From the IMG/VR virus record IMGVR_UViG_3300042518_000616, positions 1 through 26,896 of that record: a stretch of 26,896 bases of DNA; one strand, given 5' to 3'. The notes below the pieces were generated by a model. That model ran no database searches. It was given only the letters and a program-made list of their open reading frames with translations, and was not told where the DNA came from. Shown in pieces: positions 7,890 to 15,800 of this stretch (position 1 is its first letter; each line of letters begins with the position of its first letter). A program made the position numbers and the translations under genes. Source of the DNA: a virus.

Positions 7890-8387
7890 ATGGACAACGC
7901 CGATTCAGCTCCAGCCATTACATTTCCAAATGTTCCAGATGATTTTTGTCCAACTGGTAACTGGCAGAATGTCTTCCAAGTATTCATTGATGAAGTTCTT
8001 TCTAATGGAACTATTCTTGTGCCGGGATTAGGTGATGTAACACCAGCGGAAATTAATCAAATCAACCTAACTCTTGCTGACCAACAAAATCAAATCGACG
8101 CTTTAGAAGAAGAAGTCGGCCCATTGGTTACTGTTAGATACGGCAATGTAACTATTATTGCTGGAGACACTGCTTCTATTGGCGTTACATTCTCATCTGA
8201 AATGCCATCAGCGGAATACCATGTTTCGCTTACTCCAATATACAGCACAGGCACTCCAGCGGCAGCACCACTTTTTAGTGTAGTATCTGGGACTAAAACT
8301 GTTTCTGGATTTACCATTCGCATTGATAACAACATTGCATCAATTACAAGTCTGGATTGGATGGCAATCCATACTGAACAACCATAA
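7890..8387 (+). CDS. Putative tail-tip / receptor-binding accessory protein
   Basis: 165 aa. An N-terminal attachment-like part (ITFPNVPDDFCPTGNWQNVFQVF) leads into a short coiled coil at about 52-75 (TPAEINQINLTLADQQNQID). A C-terminal beta domain from about 80 follows (VRYGNVTIIAGDTASIGVTF...YHVSLTPIY...SLDWMAIHTEQP). This layout of shaft helix plus a small beta head ending in a W-x-A-I segment recurs in phage fibre tips. The gene starts three bases after the large tail protein. No enzymatic motif is visible. Fibre or tip function is inferred from layout and place. Confidence 0.55.
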   Translation: MDNADSAPAITFPNVPDDFCPTGNWQNVFQVFIDEVLSNGTILVPGLGDVTPAEINQINLTLADQQNQIDALEEEVGPLVTVRYGNVTIIAGDTASIGVTFSSEMPSAEYHVSLTPIYSTGTPAAAPLFSVVSGTKTVSGFTIRIDNNIASITSLDWMAIHTEQP

Positions 8388-8412
8388 GCCATCACAAAGA
8401 AAAACTAAACAT

Positions 8413-8577
8413 ATGACACCACTAAAAGGAACTGATCCTAAACTCGTTAGCGGCGGCTCACCAACTCGCGGAATGATCCGTGAAGGCATGGGCAACATGA
8501 ACCCACCTAACACTGGTAAGAACCCATACTCCAGCGCACCGCTTCCCAAGTCTGGAAAGCCTGTTGGCTCGAAATAA
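8413..8577 (+). CDS. Small Gly/Pro-rich structural-operon protein
   Basis: 54 aa from ATG 8413 (MTPLKGTDPKLVSGG). It is rich in Gly, Pro, Ser and Lys, with no hydrophobic core, so it is probably disordered. An in-frame ATG at 8323 would overlap the previous gene by more than 60 bases. ATG 8413 follows a G-poor leader (ACAAAGAAAAACTAAACAT) like those of other genes here and is preferred. Its stop is two bases before an operator-like dyad. Function unknown; it could be a minor virion or assembly protein. Confidence 0.55.
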   Translation: MTPLKGTDPKLVSGGSPTRGMIREGMGNMNPPNTGKNPYSSAPLPKSGKPVGSK

Positions 8578-8578
8578 T

Positions 8579-8592
8579 TATCGGAAACGATA
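8579..8592. promoter_or_regulatory. Operator-like dyad, copy 3 (TATCGGAAACGATA)
   Basis: Begins two bases after the stop at 8577 and ends six bases before ATG 8599, the same 6-base spacing to the start as copy 1. Arms are exact, the centre is GAAA. Confidence 0.8.
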
Positions 8593-8598
8593 ATCCCT

Positions 8599-9561
8599 AT
8601 GGCCGATACCCTCGAAGAGATGGTAGAGCTTGTGAAGGGTTTTGTCGGCGACTCTGGCACTTGTTCATACGAGCGCGGAGTTAAAGCCGTAAACCAAGCG
8701 CGGCGACTACTATGGAATAAGCGAGCATGGACTTCGCAAGAAGAATATGTCCAGATTTGCTGTGTGAACGATTGCTTCACGCTTCCAGCCCGTTATGAGC
8801 AAATCAAACTTGCTTGGATCGGGGATAACTCTGCGTCTCTAGCAGACGAATGGTTCAATGCTACCAACGCTTTTGCTCTGCAAGCGGATCACTCATGCCA
8901 TAGAGGAATCGTAGAGGTAGGAGGACTCCATGTCCTCTTCCGCGACTACACAACGCATCCATACCAAATCGGAGTAATGGCAGAGGAAGCTGAAGACATC
9001 GGCGTAGAGTTGATGTTTGAAGCGCAAGACCAGTATGACACCTATCACAAAGTTAAGGTGACTACTGCCAATCCTCCAACGCTGGCTAAATCCGATTTAC
9101 TTGTGAAGGGGATTCGGTCAGTAACCAAGCCAATTACCAAGGGCAGGATTCGTGTGTATGCCTACGACACAGCATTGGAAGCAAAGACGCTGATAGCAAT
9201 CTATCAGCCGAATGATGCCAACCCAACCTTCCGTAGATTCAAAGCTCCGAGGACTTGCGAGTGTATCACGCTTTACGCATCGAAGAAATACTTTGATTTA
9301 ACCGATCCAAAGGAATTGGTTGAGTTCATCCCAGATGCGATGATCTATGCGGTTCTTGCATTGAACTCACGTGAGAATCGTAAGGCGCAGGAGTTCTTGA
9401 GTAACCTATCCCTTGCTGTGCAAGAGCAGGAGAAAGAGATGGAGAACTTGGAGATACCAACTTGCGCTCCATTACGGATAGCAAACTATAGTCGGGCAGA
9501 CAACCTAATCGGTGCTGATATATTGTCACCAACACCCAACGATTATTTCCTCTACCGATGA
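8599..9561 (+). CDS. Tail-tube-A / head-tail adaptor-like protein
   Basis: 320 aa. The first 50 residues (TLEEMVELVKGFVGDSGTCS, then VNQARRLLWNKRAWTS) form a helical start. Next comes a mixed beta region (DCFTLPARYEQIKLAWIG, GLHVLFRDYTTHPYQIG), and a C-terminal helical part follows (ELVEFIPDAMIYAVLALNSR). A helical bundle flanking a beta insertion, with the phrase P-D-A-[ILM]-x-Y-A, recalls podovirus tail tubular protein A and gp4-type adaptors. It sits between the tail proteins and the ejection proteins, as expected. Two Cys pairs (ICCVNDC, CEC) add to the Cys-rich tail theme. Assignment is moderate, without alignment. Confidence 0.55.
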   Translation: MADTLEEMVELVKGFVGDSGTCSYERGVKAVNQARRLLWNKRAWTSQEEYVQICCVNDCFTLPARYEQIKLAWIGDNSASLADEWFNATNAFALQADHSCHRGIVEVGGLHVLFRDYTTHPYQIGVMAEEAEDIGVELMFEAQDQYDTYHKVKVTTANPPTLAKSDLLVKGIRSVTKPITKGRIRVYAYDTALEAKTLIAIYQPNDANPTFRRFKAPRTCECITLYASKKYFDLTDPKELVEFIPDAMIYAVLALNSRENRKAQEFLSNLSLAVQEQEKEMENLEIPTCAPLRIANYSRADNLIGADILSPTPNDYFLYR

Positions 9562-10046
9562 CGCTGACAATTCCAGACAAGATTGAAGCAAAGAGCGTAA
9601 TTGGATATGGCGATCCAAACTACGAGCTTAACTTGATGGACTTGGAGATTCTAAAGCTACCTCCACGGGAATGTCCGCTGGTGCATAGGTTTACTCCGGG
9701 TATGTATATTCGGGAAATCTATATGCCGAAGGATACAATTCTCACAAGTTTACTTCATTTGACTACGCATCCATTTTTCGTGATGAAAGGCGATGTAACT
9801 GTCTGGTATCATGGCATCCCTGCCCACCGATACAAAACAGGCTATAGCGGCATCACAGAAGCAGGAACAAGGCGAATGCTTTATACCCATCGTGACACAA
9901 TCTGGACTACCTGCCACGTCACTGACTTGACTGATCCAGACGAAATTATTGACACGATCACTTCTAGAGACTTTAATCCTCACATCGCCAAGGAAGACCC
10001 AAGGGTGCAGAAGTGGCGGCATAACCGAACCGACTTAATCAAATGA
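9558..10046 (+). CDS. Cupin-fold phage protein
   Basis: 162 aa. The core from about residue 40 to 122 looks like a cupin beta-barrel. His67 and His71 lie in LLHLTTHPFFVMKGDVTVW, which resembles cupin motif 1 ending in the conserved G-D, and GTRRMLYTHRDTIWTTCHV (His111, His120) occupies the motif 2 region. A metal site is possible but the acidic ligand is not clear. Proteins of this kind recur in podovirus structural operons, where their role is unknown. Start overlaps the upstream stop (ATGA 9558-9561) and the stop overlaps the next start (ATGA 10043-10046). Confidence 0.65.
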   Translation: MTLTIPDKIEAKSVIGYGDPNYELNLMDLEILKLPPRECPLVHRFTPGMYIREIYMPKDTILTSLLHLTTHPFFVMKGDVTVWYHGIPAHRYKTGYSGITEAGTRRMLYTHRDTIWTTCHVTDLTDPDEIIDTITSRDFNPHIAKEDPRVQKWRHNRTDLIK

Positions 10047-11149
10047 GATTCCTTTTACCAGACCAACTAGGCAACGATAAACATCCACAGATGTTTCACT
10101 CCAGCGGATTTGCTATTGCTGCTGGTGTGGTTGCGGTTGGAGCGGCGGCGGGTTCTGCGGCTATCTCAATGTCGGCAGCAGATAGAGCTAAAAAAGCGCA
10201 AGGTGCAGCGGCAGGAACATTTAAAAAACAACAGAGAAAAGCTACTGAAGGTTTTGTAAAAGGACAGCAACAAGTCCAAGGAATGATTGAGGGTGTCAAA
10301 GCTCCAGAGTATAATCTTGGATCAATGATCGGTGATGCTGGTCAAATTACTGATTACAACATCCGGCAAGGCCGCAAGATTTCAAAATATAATCGTCAAC
10401 AACTTGAAGAATTTTTACCCGGAGCAGCGCAACAACGCCAGCAAGCGCAGACTCAAATCGGTCAAGCGATGGATATCATCTCACAATATCTTCGCGGAGA
10501 TATCCCACAAGATGTTAAAGATCAGATCACACGCAATGTCGCAGAGAGTGCAGGAGCTGGATTCAACCCAGCAACGGCAGGAAGGGCTGGAGGATTCCAA
10601 GCAGCACAAGGGCAAATGGCGCGTAACCTTGGACTGACTTCACTTGATATTCAAAGGCAGGGACTGGCAGCAATGCCAGCAGTTCAAAACACAGCGCAGA
10701 ACTGGCAGAACTTAGCGAGGGCATTTACAGCAGATGTAAGGGCGGCAGAACCACTTGATGTAGGAAGACTGCAACTTGGCTACCAAGGTGCGGCGGCAGA
10801 AGTCGGATTGCAAAAAGCAAAAATGACATCTGATATGTTTGGAAACATTTACAATGCTCAGTCTGGATTGGCTACGCAAATCTACGGAGCGAATAAAGAA
10901 AACATCGCCGCAAGCTACGCTGCCCAGCAAGCAGTCGGCCAAGGTGTATCTGACATTGGGCAGGCTACTTCTGGCGCGTTGATGGGTATGGCACAAGCAT
11001 CAGCATTGCAACAAGGTTTATATGGTGGACAATCAGGTGGGGCTGGACAAGCGGCAGCACAACTTGGTGGATACGGAAGTTTCCTAGAAGCGAAGAAAGT
11101 AGCATCAGCATATACACCAGAACGATCAATAGGAAGTATGATTTACTAA
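10043..11149 (+). CDS. Internal virion / DNA-ejection protein (T7 gp14-like candidate)
   Basis: 368 aa. A hydrophobic Ala/Gly-rich segment at about 23-46 (FAIAAGVVAVGAAAGSAAIS) precedes an Ala/Gln-rich helical body with many QQ and RQ pairs (RQQLEEFLPGAAQQRQQAQT). The C-terminus is Gly/Gln-rich. T7 gp14 and many podovirus ejection proteins share a small membrane-inserting segment followed by Ala/Gln-rich helices; they are ejected into the envelope to extend the tail channel. It is followed two bases later by the second member of a three-gene ejection set. Position and composition support the call; sequence similarity cannot be tested here. Confidence 0.6.
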   Translation: MRFLLPDQLGNDKHPQMFHSSGFAIAAGVVAVGAAAGSAAISMSAADRAKKAQGAAAGTFKKQQRKATEGFVKGQQQVQGMIEGVKAPEYNLGSMIGDAGQITDYNIRQGRKISKYNRQQLEEFLPGAAQQRQQAQTQIGQAMDIISQYLRGDIPQDVKDQITRNVAESAGAGFNPATAGRAGGFQAAQGQMARNLGLTSLDIQRQGLAAMPAVQNTAQNWQNLARAFTADVRAAEPLDVGRLQLGYQGAAAEVGLQKAKMTSDMFGNIYNAQSGLATQIYGANKENIAASYAAQQAVGQGVSDIGQATSGALMGMAQASALQQGLYGGQSGGAGQAAAQLGGYGSFLEAKKVASAYTPERSIGSMIY

Positions 11150-11150
11150 T

Positions 11151-12830
11151 ATGTCTATCGCAGAACTCATAATGCAGGGAACCAATCGCGCATCGAACTC
11201 TACCGCATGGGTTGGAGATTCTTTGGCTAAACTTGGTCAGAATGTAGGACAAGCCTTGGCTCAACGCGAACAGCAGAAGCAAGCGCAAGAGATGCTACCA
11301 TTCTTGCAGCAGAGTATGCAGGAGTCGATGACACTTGCTGGACAAGGACAGACTGGTGAGGCGTATGCGAAGTTGATGCCGTTTATTACAGACCCATCAG
11401 TAATAAATAATCCAAATTTGAGGCAAGCTATACCTGCATTTCAAAAGGGAATAGAACTTGCAACAAATGATTTCTATAAAAAAGAACAACTTCGCATTCG
11501 TGAAGATATGTATAATGCGAGGTATGGTGGTGGCGAAACGGAGGTTGTCTATGATACCCCAACCGCCGAGCAGATGGCTGATCCAAACTATCGTCCATCT
11601 GCTCGCGTTGTTCCAAAAACAACACCAACCAGAAGCGGTGGTGGTGGCGCAGGAATGGGCGGGGGGTCTGCGCGTGAAGGAGCTATTGCCATAGACCAAT
11701 CAACTCCGCTTCCCGGTATGGAGGCAAGATTTACGGATACCATTCCTGAAGTGGATACTAACGGAGAGCAAAGAGGATTTGGATTTGGTTGGAGCTATCA
11801 AGAAGGATACCGCCCGACTGCTGATAGGCGCAAATCATTTGAGAAGGAATACAACGACTTCCTCAATGCTCCAGTTGAAGAGCAGGAGAAAATAAAGGAG
11901 CAGGTTCAAGTTACTCAAGAAGATGTGCCAGAAGGCAAGCAAGTGATCCCGTTCCGAATGGCATTGAATCCAAACATTGTTGGGATTGTTGGCCCCGAAA
12001 GTTCTGTCGAAGTAGAAAAGATTGTCCAAGTATTCAAGGATGGAAGCCAAGAAGATCGCAGAGAGCTAATCAAAAAAAATCCGCTCGCCGCAACGATCAA
12101 TGACCTAGAGAAAGCAGACAATACTATTTCAAGCAATAACACATTGCTGAACATCCATAAACAGGTTGATGGAAATTATTCTAGGATCACAACAGAAAGG
12201 GTATTCCAAACTGATGATCCAAAGACTGATACATTCAAAATTTTTATTGATGGAAATGAAGCTCCTAATGTGCAGACGGACGCTAATGGAGCAGAAGCTA
12301 TTGGGATAATGAAGGCCAAGGAAGTCGCCGCATTGACAGGCAAATATGATTTTGTCAGAGGAAAACCCACCGCTCCCGCACCAACTCAAGGTGGACTGCC
12401 AGCAACTCAATTTACTACTACCGCTCCTCAAATCCCAGAAGAGGCGATGGCTCTACAAAAAATAGTTGAGCAAGGACAAGCCGCTAAAGCTAAAGAAACA
12501 GAAAAGAGTGTTGATAAACGGATTCAAGATATTGACGCACAAATTAAGCGTTTGGCTTCTCCAACTACTACTGCGTATGACCAAGCTGGTTTGATTGCAG
12601 TAGAGCGTCCAATAAGTAAAACATCAGAGCAAGCTCAAGCTGACATTCAAAAGATTACAAATCTAAAAACTGAAAGAGAATTGCTATTTGCCAAAACAGA
12701 AAAAGCATATAACGCTGCAAAATCTGAAGGTCGTGTATTTCAAAATGCTGACGAAGTGAAATCCAGCAAAAAGAAATTTCCTGCTGGAACGATTATTTAT
12801 ATTGGCAGAGAGCCAGCAAAAGTGAAATAA
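11151..12830 (+). CDS. Putative internal virion protein (gp15-like candidate)
   Basis: 559 aa. The first 120 residues are helical and Gln/Ala-rich (LGQNVGQALAQREQQKQAQE). A Gly-rich linker follows at about 160-175 (RSGGGGAGMGGGS), then a mixed middle domain (FGFGWSYQEGYRPTADRRKS) and a charged helical C-terminus ending IIYIGREPAKVK. No signal peptide or enzyme motif is visible. It stands between the gp14-like protein and the 1960-aa protein, the place of gp15 in T7-like order. A helical, low-complexity architecture is common for ejection proteins. Function is inferred from order. Confidence 0.5.
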   Translation: MSIAELIMQGTNRASNSTAWVGDSLAKLGQNVGQALAQREQQKQAQEMLPFLQQSMQESMTLAGQGQTGEAYAKLMPFITDPSVINNPNLRQAIPAFQKGIELATNDFYKKEQLRIREDMYNARYGGGETEVVYDTPTAEQMADPNYRPSARVVPKTTPTRSGGGGAGMGGGSAREGAIAIDQSTPLPGMEARFTDTIPEVDTNGEQRGFGFGWSYQEGYRPTADRRKSFEKEYNDFLNAPVEEQEKIKEQVQVTQEDVPEGKQVIPFRMALNPNIVGIVGPESSVEVEKIVQVFKDGSQEDRRELIKKNPLAATINDLEKADNTISSNNTLLNIHKQVDGNYSRITTERVFQTDDPKTDTFKIFIDGNEAPNVQTDANGAEAIGIMKAKEVAALTGKYDFVRGKPTAPAPTQGGLPATQFTTTAPQIPEEAMALQKIVEQGQAAKAKETEKSVDKRIQDIDAQIKRLASPTTTAYDQAGLIAVERPISKTSEQAQADIQKITNLKTERELLFAKTEKAYNAAKSEGRVFQNADEVKSSKKKFPAGTIIYIGREPAKVK

Positions 12831-12837
12831 TCAACCT

Positions 12838-15800
12838 ATGGAATTTGAATTTCTTGGTGAAGTTAGTGGCAAGTCTGAAAAACCATCTACGACAAAACCG
12901 AATGATTCTGGAATTGAGTTTGAATTTTTAGATAAAGTTACAGAGCAACCATCTGGCACATCTTTCGGAAAAGAAGTATCACAACTTGGGTCTGCATTTG
13001 TTGAATCTATTGGTCGTCCATTGGAAAACATGGGGGAATCTTTTGAGTCCTTTGGATTCACGGGTGTAGCTAATGCGCTTAAAGGAGCTATTACAGAACC
13101 AGAGAACTATGTTTCCGCAGGGCAAAGGTTCATAGAACCAGCACCAGATGAAGCTCAGTTTATGGGATTCGCTTGGCAGTATGCTCCAAGAGCGGCAGTC
13201 GAACAAGTTGGTCAAGCAATCGGAGCAATAGGAACGAGGGCCGTTGGTGCTGCTGCTGGTGGCGCAGTTGCTGGCCCACCGGGAGCGATTGCTGGTGGCT
13301 TTGTTGGCCCAGCAATATTTGGAGCCGCACAAGTTATCGGCCCAGTAGCTAAAGAACGAGCAAAAAACAATGGCCGTGAAGTTCCGAACAACGAGGACTT
13401 GGTAGCTGCTACCCTGACTGCTATCGGGTCTGGTTCTTTGGATGCGATTGGAGCGAGATACCTACCCGGAGGAGACAAGGCTACTGGCAAATTCTTCAAA
13501 CGAGTAGCTTCATCATTTGTTGGAGAAGGTGTGCTTACAGAAACTCCGCAATCTTTCATTGAGCAAATTGGTTCTACTGCTGGAACTGAAAAAGGATTAA
13601 ACATCAATGTTAAGCAAGCTGTAGGTGAAGGATTGATTGGCGGCACAAGTGCTGCTGGACTTACAGCAATCGTTTCTCCGTTCTCTAAACCAACTGAGAA
13701 CCAAGTTATCCGCACTCCAGAAGAAGCAGAGGAACTGGACATTAATGCTAAGGCTAACCAAGAAGCGATATTGTTGATGGGTGATCCAGCAGATCAAACC
13801 CAAAACGAGCGCATCACCAAATTAAAAGAAATAGAATCGGTCATAGCCAACAACGAAACTTTGATGAGTGGGTTGGAGCCTAATGCGCCAGAGAGAACCA
13901 AACTTGATTTGGAGAATCGTGTAGCTAAGAAGGAAGCTGAAAAGCTGAAGGTAGAAATAACTCAAGGAGCAGGATTATCGGAACCGATAACTACGATAGA
14001 AGAACAGCAGGCAGCATTGGCTGGAGAGATTGCCGCACCCGCCGAGCCAGCAGCAGAACCTTCCCGAACGGGAATAACACAGCCTGCCATAGCCGCCGAA
14101 GAGCAAGTTGTTACCGAGCGGGAAGCTGCACCAGTAGAACAAGTAGTCACGCCACCAGTAGAGGTTGCGCCACTTCCTGCAAGAACAGTTGAAGAATCTA
14201 TTCAGAACAAAGATACCTTTGAGTTTGAAGGAATGCGTGGAGCAGTAACGCTTGAAGATGGCACTGCTGTATTCCGTCCATTTGGAACAAATGATAAGTA
14301 TGAAGTTCCAATCAATCCCAACCAAGCTATCAGCGAGATTGAAGGAATCCAATGGGTTCGTAAAGGACAAACGCGCCAAGCTCCAGTTGAGCCAACAATT
14401 CCAGAAGTTGCGGCAATAGTTGAATCGCAACCACAGATTACAGAAGAAGAATTTAACGCTACGGAAGATGACTTCCAACTTCCTCCATCTTTGATTGAGA
14501 TTGAAAAGTCACCAACGCTAAATGCGATAGCTGATATTTTTAATACAGGTGAATCGAAGGTTGTCCAAGAAGGTAAACGAGCAAAGAAAGTTTCAGCTAC
14601 TCCAGAGTTCTATAGGCAGATCAGTCCAGATCAAATTGATGTAGCAAATCGTCAGATTGATAATGCGTTAAGAATCATTGATAACCTGTTTGTATCTGAA
14701 GAACAAAAACAAACATTGGCAGAACCATATTTGTTAATCGACCAAGACATTTCAACTTATGAAAACAATCCAGAATACAAACAATACAAAGCCTCAATTC
14801 GCAGGGAAGTTCGCCCTGCTGACCAAGCTGTCACACTCCCAGAAACTGCTGGCAAAACTAAACCCGCAGCAAAAAAACCAAAACTCGGAGAAAAAGGCGG
14901 CGTTCTAATCCCTACCAAAGAAGACTTCATCCAAGCAGGACAGAACATCTACGAAGCTGGCATGGAGTTTGGTGCTTGGGCTAAACAGATGATCCAGCAA
15001 TTCGGTGATGCCGTGAGAGAGTTCCTTGGGGAAGTATGGCAAGCAGTGAGTGGTGCGCCAGCGAAGTTGAATGAACTGATGGGGTATCTTCCGAAGAAGG
15101 GTGAGGCTGGAGCAGTCAATGTTGGCAAAGGTAAGATAGGTGAGAAAGCTAAAGCCGCAGAAAAGCCAGCAGAGGAAGCTAAAGCAGAAGAGAAACCAGC
15201 GGTAGAACCTGACAAAGAACAGATCAAGGGTGAAAAGATTGGCCCACCAAAGAAAACTCCCGAAGGCATCATAGCAAAAACCCAAGAACTCCTACGCAAG
15301 CAGTTTGACCCATCGAAAGTATCAGATAAGAATACTACTGAAGCATTCCGTGCATTGGGAAGATTGATGGGTAAAGGTGGAACTGATTTCGCTAAAGAAC
15401 TGAACGACATTGGTAGGGTAGTAGATAAGTCGGGCGCGGCGAGCGAGATCAGTATGGGCGCAGCGTTGTTCATTAACGACTTGTTTGAGTATTCCATTAG
15501 ACTCGCAGCAGAAGGAAATAAAAAGTTGCTTGGCATAATGTTGAGCAACATCAACAAACTTCCAACCGCTGGAATAGGAGTAAGCCAAGCTGCCAGAGAT
15601 TTACGCGCAAGGCTTGAGATAGCTCAACGATTCTTGACAATGGGGCAAGCTGAACAGGATGCCTACACTAACTATGTAGCAGAGTTTATCTACCAACCTA
15701 ATCCAACTAAAGATCAGATTCAATCTATCAAGGATGCTTATGCAGCGGTAGAGAAGACCCCGCAAGTAACCGAGCAAGAGTTGACTGATGAGATTGCAGC

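Noticed and set aside
13212-15557. Long leftward frames opposite the 1960-aa gene (176, 167 and 202 aa)
   Set aside because: Low-complexity Ala/Pro/Ser products, opposite an intact coding frame with coherent protein composition.
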